Assembly (NCBI GenBank): GCA_035288225.1
Contig: DATEAT010000052.1
Coordinates: 1 to 64,000 of the forward strand
Length of the DNA stretch: 64,000 bases
Direction: 5' to 3'
Source: RBG-16-64-43 sp035288225
GTDB taxonomy: Bacteria; Chloroflexota; Anaerolineae; Anaerolineales; RBG-16-64-43
Position 1 is the stretch's first letter. Every line of letters starts with the position of its first letter. The translations under genes were made by a program, and so were the position numbers. This document shows positions 1 through 8,384 of this stretch, in pieces. The notes under the pieces are model-generated. The model saw only the letters and a list, made by a program, of their open reading frames with translations. It ran no database searches and was not told the origin of the DNA.

Positions 1-1368
1 CTCGCCCTCGGGTCCGCGGTGTATGGTGGTCATGCGCTTGCGCCGAGCATCGAAGGGGATCTCGTGGATACGCGGCATGGCGCCGGTCACCTGCGCCTCG
101 TTGAGCCCGCCCTTGGCCGCCGCCACACGCAGCGCGGCTTCGGTCTGGTCGCCGAGCGACGCCCAGCGCGGATGCTCGGGTGTGGGGGCAATCAAGCGCG
201 CGTTGTTGCACACCAGCCCCGCCGTGAGCAGATCCGTCAAGTCCTGGCGCGCACCATCCGAGTCGGCCGCAGGATGGAATTCGCCAACCGGCTCATAGCC
301 CACGCCGCTCAGGCTGCGCATGCGGCCGCCGCACCACACCTCCCTCACGGTCATCTGATTCTGGGTGAGTGTGCCACTCTTATCGGAGCAGATGACCGAT
401 ACCTTGGCGAGCGTTTCCACCATCGCCAGCTTTTTGACAATCACCCCGCGCCGCGCCAGCCGCTGCACGGCCATGGCCAAAGTGAGGGTCACCGTCGGCA
501 GCAACCCTTCCGGAATGGCGGCGACGATGATGCCAACCCCGAAGATGAAAGCCTCGGCCACTGGCCAGCGCAGGTAGAAGATGCCCGAGAAGAAGACCAG
601 CGTGCCGACGCCGAGGGCGATGACCGAGATCACACGGGTGATACGTCGCATCTCACGCTGCAGCGGGCTGGGCCCCTCGTGTACTTCCTGCGTGAGATGC
701 GCGATGCGCCCAAACTGGCTGAGCATGCCTGTGGCAAACACCACGGCCCGGCCCGTGCCGGAGGCCACGGAGGTGCCGGCGAAGAGCAAGTTGGGCCGTT
801 CCACCTCCGAGATGCCTTCCACCAGTGAGGCTTCGGCGGTGCGCCGCAGCGGGACCGCGTCGCCGGTAAGGGTCGCATGGTTGGTGCGCAGGCCGTACTC
901 CTCGATGACCCGCGCATCGGCCGGGATATTGTCGCCTTCGGCCAGGACGAGCACATCGCCGGGCACCACCTCGCTGGAGGCGATTTCGCACTCCCGCCCA
1001 TCGCGCAAGACGCGGGCAAAGGCCGGCAACACCTTGCGCAACGCGCTGACGGCTCGCTGGGCGCGGTATTCCTGCCACAGTGAGAATCCGGCGTTGACCA
1101 GCACCACCACCCAAATCAGCAAACCGACCAGCGGCCGGCCCCCCACGAGCGCCACACCCCCCGCTACCCACAAGAGCAGCGCCATCACATGCACCAAGTG
1201 TGGCAACAAGCGCCTGGCAAACGGCGGCGGCGGAGCTTCGGAGATCAAGTTGGGCCCGTACAGCGAGAGGCGCGCGAGGGCTTCTGATGTGGAAAGCCCT
1301 TGAGGCGCGGTCTCCAGGCTTGAGAAGACCTCGGCCACACGCTGCGCATGAATCGGGGTTGTGCTCAT
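1..1368 (-). CDS. Cation-transporting P-type ATPase, N-terminal part (truncated by window edge)
   Basis: The reading frame starts at the ATG at 1368 and is still open at base 1, so 456 residues are visible and the rest of the catalytic head and C-terminal membrane part lie outside. The start follows a typical P2-type layout: a short cation-ATPase N-terminal domain, two membrane helices around residues 54-95, an actuator domain, then two helices ending in an IPEGLLP segment. The phosphorylation motif DKSGTLT is present, with the phosphorylated Asp at about residue 329. The PEGLL motif places it with Ca2+/Na+,K+-like pumps rather than heavy-metal pumps, but the ion is not decidable. The actuator motif reads TGDA (Asp170) where most P-type ATPases have TGES. 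Confidence 0.9.
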   Translation of the reverse strand, partial: MSTTPIHAQRVAEVFSSLETAPQGLSTSEALARLSLYGPNLISEAPPPPFARRLLPHLVHVMALLLWVAGGVALVGGRPLVGLLIWVVVLVNAGFSLWQEYRAQRAVSALRKVLPAFARVLRDGRECEIASSEVVPGDVLVLAEGDNIPADARVIEEYGLRTNHATLTGDAVPLRRTAEASLVEGISEVERPNLLFAGTSVASGTGRAVVFATGMLSQFGRIAHLTQEVHEGPSPLQREMRRITRVISVIALGVGTLVFFSGIFYLRWPVAEAFIFGVGIIVAAIPEGLLPTVTLTLAMAVQRLARRGVIVKKLAMVETLAKVSVICSDKSGTLTQNQMTVREVWCGGRMRSLSGVGYEPVGEFHPAADSDGARQDLTDLLTAGLVCNNARLIAPTPEHPRWASLGDQTEAALRVAAAKGGLNEAQVTGAMPRIHEIPFDARRKRMTTIHRGPEGE

Positions 1369-1503
1369 GGGTGGATGCAATGGGCGTGCACGAGGACCAC
1401 GCTCCTCAGATGAAGGCCCGCGGCGGCCAGTGCGGCCATGGACCTGCGGCGCGAGTGGGCGCCTTCGCCCCGCGTCAATCTCCGGAGGAGTGCCAAGCCA
1501 CTC

Positions 1504-3330
1504 TCACCGTTGGCCCTCCTCATCCGTCGAGGCCGTTTCTTTGGGTGCGCCGCCCAGCTTCGGTTCCGCCGGGTGGGCCGCCAGATAGTCCTCCAGAAGA
1601 GAACGCGCTCCGGGATGGTCGACGTGCACAGCCTCATCATACTCGCCGGCGGCCAGGGGAGGCTCAAAACGCATCGGTCGCCTCACGCCGAAGAGTTCCC
1701 AGAATCTGGCCACACCAACCAGCAGGGCGTAGCGATACTCTTGCGTCTTCAAGGCCTGCCACTCAACAATTGAACCCATCGGGCCCGTGACACGTGCCTT
1801 ATCGCGAATGATTCGATGGATCTGATCTGGATTGCGGTAGCCTATGGGAGAAATAAGGATCGCATGCCCCATCAAAACTAGGACAAGCAAAGAGATCAGG
1901 ACCAGCAATCCCCCTTCTTCCCACTTGCCTGCGACCTGACCGACGAAGACGGCACCCGCTAACCCTACCGCGAAGCCTGCTGCAGCCCTCGCCCAGCATC
2001 GTTTTCGCCCCGCGTAGGACCGGCTCACATGGCGGAAGATAGCCAACGCCATTGCCATGATCGGCAAGAAGACGCCAACTCCGTAGTAGGGCATGGCCAG
2101 AGAGGTGCGGCCGCGCACCAAGAATTGTATGAACACGGCCGCAAGGAAAGCGGCAGTCACTGGCCGCGTGAACGTGCCTTTGGGGTTTCGGTAGACCACG
2201 ATCTCCGGAATTTCGCCGATAGCCACATTTCGCCAGGCCATGGCCTGTAGGTCCTGATAGGCTGTCATAGAGGCGGCCGCTAGGAGCGCCACTGCCAGGA
2301 TTTGATAGGCCCAATAGAGTACGACGCCGCTCGGCAGTTGGCCAAATCCAATGAAGGCTAGGTTACCGACCAGCGTCCGTCCCAGCGTACCGTCGAACAC
2401 GTTGAAGTGGATTCCAAAAACGGTCAGCAGCGATGTTGTTAGACCACCATAGAACAAGAACGACGTCTGCACGAATCGTCCAATCCCGGTCTTCCCGCTG
2501 TAGAAAGTCCATAGCCATACCAGGCGGCGCAGGTGCTTCTTCCCCCAGCGCACGAACTGTGCATCCTCGTCCTTGACGAATTGCAGTCCATTCGACATGG
2601 CCTCCAGCCCAGTCAACGCGACCATGCCCTTCATCGAAGCGGTCAGCATGTGGTAGAGAGCCTGGCTCAAAGTTGGGGTCTGCACGGCTGTCGCTGCAAT
2701 CTCCGCCGGGACCTTCCGCACCACGGCGGCCACCAGACCGCCGGCCATGAGCACCGTGAGCAACAAGAAGACCCCCAGAAGCGTGAAGACCACCTGAGCG
2801 GATTCGCCACGCCCGCGGATTGTCAGCACCCATGTGACCATGGCCAGGGCGGCGCCGATCGTGAAATGCCAAAACCATGGAATGCCATAGGCTCCGGTGA
2901 TCGACAACAGTTGATCGACACCCGAGAGCGTTGAGACGACGATTGTCAGAACGTAGTCTTGGATGAGCACGACCGCCACAATCAGACTCAGCGAAGGGCC
3001 AAGATAGCGCATGGCGGCGGTAAACGAACCACCGCCTTCGTTGAACACCCCCAAGGAATACATGTATAGCGCGCCAAAAACGAAGTTAGCCAGGGCGATG
3101 GCTATCACCGCGACGTAGGCATAACGCTGCAGACCATACGGATGAAGGGCGCTCAACATCTCCCCGGAGGCGTAGAAGTAGGAGGTAAAGTAGTCGACGC
3201 CAAAGAGCGCGACGGCCGCCAGCAACCCAACCTGCCCCGCACCGTGGACGTGCGCGTCCGCTTGGCGCTCGCGGGGTGCTGCCTTCCAGGCGATGAAGAA
3301 GAATGCAATCAGTAACAATACGGAGAGCAT
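1504..3330 (-). CDS. APC superfamily permease (amino acid/polyamine type)
   Basis: This is a 608-residue polytopic membrane protein. Hydrophobic helices start at residue 1 and run to about residue 490, about 12 in all. The segment near residue 45 (GVDYFTSYFYASGE) is the glycine-rich first-helix region typical of APC permeases. The hydrophilic C-terminal tail of about 110 residues is rich in Pro, Ala and Glu. It most likely imports an organic cation, amino acid or similar solute by secondary transport; the substrate cannot be read from sequence. It lies 19 bp downstream of the gene at 3350-4441 in the same direction, so the two are probably co-transcribed. Confidence 0.8.
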   Translation of the reverse strand: MLSVLLLIAFFFIAWKAAPRERQADAHVHGAGQVGLLAAVALFGVDYFTSYFYASGEMLSALHPYGLQRYAYVAVIAIALANFVFGALYMYSLGVFNEGGGSFTAAMRYLGPSLSLIVAVVLIQDYVLTIVVSTLSGVDQLLSITGAYGIPWFWHFTIGAALAMVTWVLTIRGRGESAQVVFTLLGVFLLLTVLMAGGLVAAVVRKVPAEIAATAVQTPTLSQALYHMLTASMKGMVALTGLEAMSNGLQFVKDEDAQFVRWGKKHLRRLVWLWTFYSGKTGIGRFVQTSFLFYGGLTTSLLTVFGIHFNVFDGTLGRTLVGNLAFIGFGQLPSGVVLYWAYQILAVALLAAASMTAYQDLQAMAWRNVAIGEIPEIVVYRNPKGTFTRPVTAAFLAAVFIQFLVRGRTSLAMPYYGVGVFLPIMAMALAIFRHVSRSYAGRKRCWARAAAGFAVGLAGAVFVGQVAGKWEEGGLLVLISLLVLVLMGHAILISPIGYRNPDQIHRIIRDKARVTGPMGSIVEWQALKTQEYRYALLVGVARFWELFGVRRPMRFEPPLAAGEYDEAVHVDHPGARSLLEDYLAAHPAEPKLGGAPKETASTDEEGQR

Positions 3331-3349
3331 GGATGTTGCCTGAGTCCTT

Positions 3350-4441
3350 CTAAGATCGGGGGGCTGAGGTGTCGAAGGCCGCCTCGAGCAATTCGAGTTG
3401 GCTGAGGAGGTACTTGCGGGTGGATGGGCTCAGGCGTGTATCCTGCGCAATCTTGCCCTGCTCCTCACGCACGGCGCGCACCACAAAGGCCGGCACGAAC
3501 ATGATGCGCCCGGCTGGGATGACCTCGAAGTGGAAGCGACGCATCTCGAGCTGCTGGTCATCGAAGAAGGGCAAGGTCAGGCTCAGCCCGCGGTTGAGCT
3601 CGCCCGCGCCGGCGCGGTGGCGAATCGTGTCAACGACCTGGCCGGAGTGGTAGCGCGCCAGAGCACGCCCCTGATTGACCAGTTGCCCGAGCATGCCGTA
3701 GCGCTTGCGCCCGTATTCTTCGTCGGCCACGATGTAGGGGGTCAATGCCACGGCCGCATGCAGCACAAACAGGTAGCGCTGCATCGAGGCCAGATGCGCC
3801 TCGGCCTCCTCCACCGAACCGACCAGCAGCCGTCCCTCATCATCGAAAGCCACCCACTGCGGCAGGAAGAAGCGCCGCGCCGCGGGCACGTACGGAACGA
3901 TCAGCTGCCCGCGGCCTTCCTCCGAGCGGCCGTCCTCTACAATGGCATCGGAAGCGGCGGTGATCGCGGAGTCGGGTTCCAGCTCATCGCGCACCGGCTG
4001 GGTTGGGATTTCCTCGCCCTCCAGAACGGTGTACGTGACGCGCCGGCCTTCGGGCAGGATGGCATGGATCATCTGGAATGCGCACGCAAAGCGCATCAAA
4101 CGTGCCGCCGAGGCCAACCCCCGGTCGGGCGACGCCTCTAGGTCCGTCAGGTGTTGGCGCGCCGAGACTCGCAGGTCGCCGCCCAGAAGCCTCTCGCGCA
4201 GCGATCCCACCGTGTGCCGCCGGGCTCCGCCGGGCAGCACCAAGCTAGTGCCGTCGACGACCACCCGGTCGGGCAGCGTAAAACGCACGTGCGAGCTGCC
4301 CTCGATCAGCCCGGCCGCCAACTGGTTGGCCTGGGCCTCCAGAAATCGCTGGACGATGGCCGGCTGAGACTCGAACATCGCGCGCGTTTTCGAGTAGGTG
4401 CCCTGCAGATATTGTTCGGGATGCGGGTTCACGCCTGCCAC
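3350..4441 (-). CDS. Conserved hypothetical protein, 363 aa
   Basis: I do not recognise a family. The product is a soluble 363-residue protein with no signal peptide and no membrane helix. It alternates acidic and basic stretches and has two beta-rich parts: one near residues 50-90 (a VRFTLPDRVVVDG segment) and one near residues 290-330 (RFHFEVIPAGRIMFVP). The middle contains a Glu-rich linker around residues 150-185. The coding potential is supported by consistent third-position GC and by tight spacing to the APC permease gene that follows it. A role linked to that permease is possible, but only context supports it. Confidence 0.65.
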   Translation of the reverse strand: MAGVNPHPEQYLQGTYSKTRAMFESQPAIVQRFLEAQANQLAAGLIEGSSHVRFTLPDRVVVDGTSLVLPGGARRHTVGSLRERLLGGDLRVSARQHLTDLEASPDRGLASAARLMRFACAFQMIHAILPEGRRVTYTVLEGEEIPTQPVRDELEPDSAITAASDAIVEDGRSEEGRGQLIVPYVPAARRFFLPQWVAFDDEGRLLVGSVEEAEAHLASMQRYLFVLHAAVALTPYIVADEEYGRKRYGMLGQLVNQGRALARYHSGQVVDTIRHRAGAGELNRGLSLTLPFFDDQQLEMRRFHFEVIPAGRIMFVPAFVVRAVREEQGKIAQDTRLSPSTRKYLLSQLELLEAAFDTSAPRS

Positions 4442-4565
4442 TCCCCTGGGTACATGTCGGTGGGCGGCGAAAGTCGCCGCCAGGCAATCGCAGGGCCGGG
4501 AACGGCGCCCGGCCCGCGTTGCAAACTGTTATTCTACTCCCAGTCTGCTCACCCCCCAATCGCGA

Positions 4566-5051
4566 TTAGGCCCCTCGCCGCGAGCGCCACTCGCGTATCT
4601 GCTGGAGGTGCTCGGCTTCGTGCTCGAAGGTGTCGCTGGCGATCCACTTCGATAGAGGCGCGCCCTCCAACCACGCTAGTTTGTCCGCCTGCTCAAACTC
4701 GGCCTGGGTCAGCGCCCGCACGCGGCGAAGTGTTTGCTTTCGCACGGCGACGAAATCCGCGCGGGCCAAATCCAGCGGGCGGCCCTTGTTCTCGGCATGC
4801 CAACGCGCATTCTTCTGATCCATTGTTTCTGCGGCATTCTCGTCCGGGGGCGGCTTGTGTCCCTCTTTGACATGAAAGAGCAGCGTCACCAATCCAGCTT
4901 CCCACAAGGTGAGATGTACCAGGAGATCGCACACAGACCACTCGCCGACCACGCCCGGCTCGAGCATAGCCTCATCCGAGAGCCCTTCAATCGCCGCCAG
5001 GAATGCCTCGCGGCTCCCCTTGAGCGTCTTCAGGATTTCGGTCTTCTTCAT
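4566..5051 (-). CDS. DinB-like four-helix bundle protein
   Basis: The 161-residue product fits the DinB/YfiT-like putative metalloenzyme fold (DinB_2 or ClbS/DfsB type). There is a helix ending in DLLVHLTLWE and a C-terminal HEAEH motif, which give the expected H...HxxxH metal triad, and a GEWSVCDLLVH segment is typical of the family. I chose the ATG at 5051 because GGAGGGA sits just upstream and because earlier in-frame starts would overlap addA. It begins 17 bp after the addA stop, so it may be the last gene of that transcript. Members act in thiol- or small-molecule-dependent detoxification; the substrate here is unknown. Confidence 0.75.
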   Translation of the reverse strand: MKKTEILKTLKGSREAFLAAIEGLSDEAMLEPGVVGEWSVCDLLVHLTLWEAGLVTLLFHVKEGHKPPPDENAAETMDQKNARWHAENKGRPLDLARADFVAVRKQTLRRVRALTQAEFEQADKLAWLEGAPLSKWIASDTFEHEAEHLQQIREWRSRRGA

Positions 5052-5068
5052 GCGTCCCTCCATCAGGA

Positions 5069-8000
5069 CTAGGGTCTCGGGCGCCATTCAAGGCGGCCCT
5101 GAAAGTCGAGCAAGCAGACCCGGGTCTGCACCGTGCCGCCGAGCTGGCGTTCCACAGCCTCGCGGTAGCGTGCAAGCTGGGGCAGGAAATCCGTTTGCAT
5201 AAGGCGCTCGAGTTCGGATTCAGTCTCGATGCGAGTCGTCTTGAAGTCAACGACCTGCCAGGCCTGGGGTCCATCCTCGACCAGCATGTCGATGTAGCCG
5301 CTCGAGACGCCCTCGCCCTTGGAAACGCTGAAGGGCACCTCATGGTAGCGCCGCGCGCGCTCGAACGCGGCCCAGTGCGGGTCGCCACGCAGCCGCTCGA
5401 GCAGCCGCTCGACGTGCGCGATGTGCTGCCCGGCTTCGGCCTCGTCGAGCACGCCCGCTTCGCGAACCGCCGCGCCCAGCATCGCCCCAAGGCGCACGTC
5501 GCCCTGGAAGCACCCGCGGCGTATGGCCAGGTGCACCAGGTTGCCCACCAGCCTCGCGCCCTCGCGCGCGTGCGCTGCGAAGATATCCTGCCGCCGTTTG
5601 CGGGCGGCCTCCAGGAAGGGCAGTTTGTCGTCGCTGATCTCGAACTCGTGCTCGGGCACAACCTGGTAGAGAGGCGTGAGGGCTGCCTCCTCACGCGGCA
5701 ACGGGTGCACGGAGGCAGGTTGGCGCACCGGCGAGGGGAGGTCGCGCACCGTGCGCAGCGCAATCAGGCCGCCGGTGTCCGGGAGTCTGAGTACCGGTTC
5801 GGTCGCAGCGCCCGCCTCGGAGGCGCTCTCCTCCGGCAGCGCCTCAACGAGCTGCGAGAACCACGAGCTGCCGCGCTGCCCGCCTCGGTAGCCGATGACG
5901 ATCAGCCGCTCCTGGGCGCGCGTAGCGCCGACGTAGAGCAGGCGCTGCTCCTCCGCCTGCTCCTCCTCGCGTTCCATAGCCTTGGCCAGCCGGTACGACA
6001 CGGGTTCTTCGTCGGTACGCCGCCCCGGCCGGGCCACAACGCCCAGTTCGCGCGAAAGAATGATGCGCGCGTAGTCGTTGGGCGCCTGGCGCGAGGCGTC
6101 TGCCAGCACAACGACCGGGAACTCGAGCCCCTTCGCCTTGTGCACGGTCATCAGACGCACGGCGCCCTGAGCCTCGCTGGGCGCCTCGCCCTCGCGCGCG
6201 CCCGCGGCCTTCAGGGTTTCGATGTAGTCGAGGAAATCCTCGACGCGGGCGATGCCGCTGGCGTGCGCGTCCTGCAGCAGCTTATCGACGTTGCGCTGCA
6301 GGCGCTCGCCGGAGGGCGCCGCGCGCAATGCCGCGCCGAGGCGAGTACTGTCGAGCAAATCCTTGAGCAGCTCTGCCACCGAGATGCGGTTGGCCCTCGG
6401 CGCAAGCCGATCGAGCGCGGCCCGCGCGCGCTCGGCGCGCGGCCGATCGGTCTCCCCGAGCGCACTCAGATCGCCCCGCAGCGCGTGCTTGAAGCTCACC
6501 GGCTCGCCCTCGGCAATGGGGCGGCGCAACTGGTAGAGGGCGGCGTCGCTCAGGCCGAATGCCGGCGAGCGCAACAGCCCGGCCATCGCCAGGTCGTCCC
6601 ACGGGTTGGCCACCGCCCGCAGCAAGTTGAGCAGGTCGCGGATCTCCGGGCGGTCGTAAAAGCCTCGCCCGGCGACGGTGACGAAGGGGATGCCGGCATC
6701 TTCCAGCGCGCGTTCGAAATCGGGGAAGGAGGTCGAAGCGCGGAAGAGCAGCGCCATGTCGTCCCACGGCACGCCGGCCCGGGCCAGTTCGCTGAGCCGA
6801 TGCGCCAGCACCGCGGCTGCCAACCGGCGCGATGCCTCCGCCTCGCCTCCCTCCGCGAAGATCATTTCGACGAACGGGGGACGCGTCTCGGCGCGGGGTT
6901 CAGAGCGCCTGGCCTCCAATCGTTCGTACGGAACCTGGTAGGGACGGCGAGGCAAGGCTGAACTCATGGCCGGCGCCAGCAGCCCGTTGAGCACGTCCAC
7001 CAGCCCGGCGTGAGCGCGAAACGTTTCGGCAAGGTGCAACACCTCGCCGCCGGCCTTCGCGGCTGCCTGTTCGACTTCGACAAAGACCGTCACATCCGCG
7101 CCGCGGAAGCGATAGATGGACTGCTTAGCATCGCCAACGACGAACAGCCCGCCGTGCTCCTCGTCGCGCGAGCCGGAGAGCGCCTCGACGATGCGGCGCT
7201 GCCGCGCGTTCGTATCTTGGAATTCATCCACCAGTACGGCACGGATCTCGCCGCGCCAGCGCCGGCGCACGTCGTCGCGGTCGAGCAGGCGGGCGGCCCC
7301 ATCTTCCAGGTCATCGAAGTCGAGCGCGTGTTTCTGCTCCCTGGCGCGCCTGTAGAACTCGGCCGCCTTGGCGAAGAGCGCACGCAGTCCTGGGACGAGC
7401 GCGCGAAGCGAGCCCTCTGCATTTTCCAGCGCCTGGACGTCCTTGACCCGACCCAGCCAGCGCTCCACCTGCGCCTCGTAGCGATCGCGAATCAGGCGCA
7501 CAAGAGGCTTCGCCTGGCCGGCCTTCCTTCCGACCGTGAGATTGAGGCATTCCTCGCGGATGCGCGCCAGGTGCCCCACGGCCTCCGTCAGGCTCGAGCG
7601 CGCGAGCGCCTCACCCATGGCATGCCATTCAGCGAGCAACAGCTGCACCTGCTCGTTCAGCTTCGGGCCAGCGTCGGCCTCCAGCCTGCCCTCTGTCTCC
7701 AGCTCCTCCAGCCGCCTGATCGCGTCGACAGCCTCTGAGCCCTCTGCGAATTCGCGCACTCTTGCATTCAATGCATCGTCCCAGCGAGCAACGAGGTTTA
7801 CTCCGTCGAACGCTTCGGCCGACTCGAGCCGAAACCCGATCAGTTTGGCCAGCCCGGCGCGCAGCTGCATGGGTGTGAATGCGCGCAACACGGGCACGAG
7901 ATCGGCTTCACCCGAGGCCCAGGTCAGCGCATCCTCCACGGCCTGCGACTTCCAGGCCGCGGCCAGGCCCTCTTCGAGCACCTCGAATCCCGGGTCGACT

Positions 8001-8380
8001 GCGGCTTCCACCGGATGGGCGCGGATAATCTCGGCGCACAAGCTGTGAATGGTGCCGATGCGGGCGGTGTCGATATCCGCCTCGATCGCCGCCCAGCGCG
8101 CGCGCTCCGTGCCCGAGCGTGCATCGCGCACCCATGCGTTCACGCGAGTGCGGATGCGATTGCGCATCTCGCGCGCGGCCTTCTCGGTGAAGGTCACAGC
8201 CACGACGGATCGTGGCGCGAGGCCCTCCTCGAGCAGCGAGAGGTAGCGCGCGGTGAGCGTGCGCGTCTTGCCCGAGCCGGCGCCGGCAATGAGCACCACA
8301 TCGCGGCCGCGCGCCTCGAGCGCGCTGCGCTGCACGGGTGTCAGGTCGAACGTCTCGAGAATGGATGCGCGCTTCAGCAT
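5069..8380 (-). CDS. addA: ATP-dependent helicase/nuclease AddA-type (UvrD family)
   Basis: The 1103-residue protein has the superfamily 1 helicase Walker A GAGSGKT (residues 33-39), a VDEFQDTN motif II, a TVHKAKGLEFPVV motif and a C-terminal RecB-like nuclease domain with the IDMLVEDG and VVDFKT metal-binding segments. This is the AddA architecture, and the length is close to the usual 1200. With AddB it would resect double-strand breaks and load the recombinase. The start at 8380 is 4 bp past the addB stop. A longer in-frame start at 8488 would overlap addB by about 100 bp and add a low-complexity Arg/Ala leader, so I rejected it. Confidence 0.92.
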   Translation of the reverse strand: MLKRASILETFDLTPVQRSALEARGRDVVLIAGAGSGKTRTLTARYLSLLEEGLAPRSVVAVTFTEKAAREMRNRIRTRVNAWVRDARSGTERARWAAIEADIDTARIGTIHSLCAEIIRAHPVEAAVDPGFEVLEEGLAAAWKSQAVEDALTWASGEADLVPVLRAFTPMQLRAGLAKLIGFRLESAEAFDGVNLVARWDDALNARVREFAEGSEAVDAIRRLEELETEGRLEADAGPKLNEQVQLLLAEWHAMGEALARSSLTEAVGHLARIREECLNLTVGRKAGQAKPLVRLIRDRYEAQVERWLGRVKDVQALENAEGSLRALVPGLRALFAKAAEFYRRAREQKHALDFDDLEDGAARLLDRDDVRRRWRGEIRAVLVDEFQDTNARQRRIVEALSGSRDEEHGGLFVVGDAKQSIYRFRGADVTVFVEVEQAAAKAGGEVLHLAETFRAHAGLVDVLNGLLAPAMSSALPRRPYQVPYERLEARRSEPRAETRPPFVEMIFAEGGEAEASRRLAAAVLAHRLSELARAGVPWDDMALLFRASTSFPDFERALEDAGIPFVTVAGRGFYDRPEIRDLLNLLRAVANPWDDLAMAGLLRSPAFGLSDAALYQLRRPIAEGEPVSFKHALRGDLSALGETDRPRAERARAALDRLAPRANRISVAELLKDLLDSTRLGAALRAAPSGERLQRNVDKLLQDAHASGIARVEDFLDYIETLKAAGAREGEAPSEAQGAVRLMTVHKAKGLEFPVVVLADASRQAPNDYARIILSRELGVVARPGRRTDEEPVSYRLAKAMEREEEQAEEQRLLYVGATRAQERLIVIGYRGGQRGSSWFSQLVEALPEESASEAGAATEPVLRLPDTGGLIALRTVRDLPSPVRQPASVHPLPREEAALTPLYQVVPEHEFEISDDKLPFLEAARKRRQDIFAAHAREGARLVGNLVHLAIRRGCFQGDVRLGAMLGAAVREAGVLDEAEAGQHIAHVERLLERLRGDPHWAAFERARRYHEVPFSVSKGEGVSSGYIDMLVEDGPQAWQVVDFKTTRIETESELERLMQTDFLPQLARYREAVERQLGGTVQTRVCLLDFQGRLEWRPRP

Positions 8381-8384
8381 GCGC

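Noticed and set aside
5195..6961. Long plus-strand open frame (588 codons) opposite addA
   Set aside because: It is antisense to a well-supported addA frame, and its translation is Arg/Leu/Gly-rich with no family signature.
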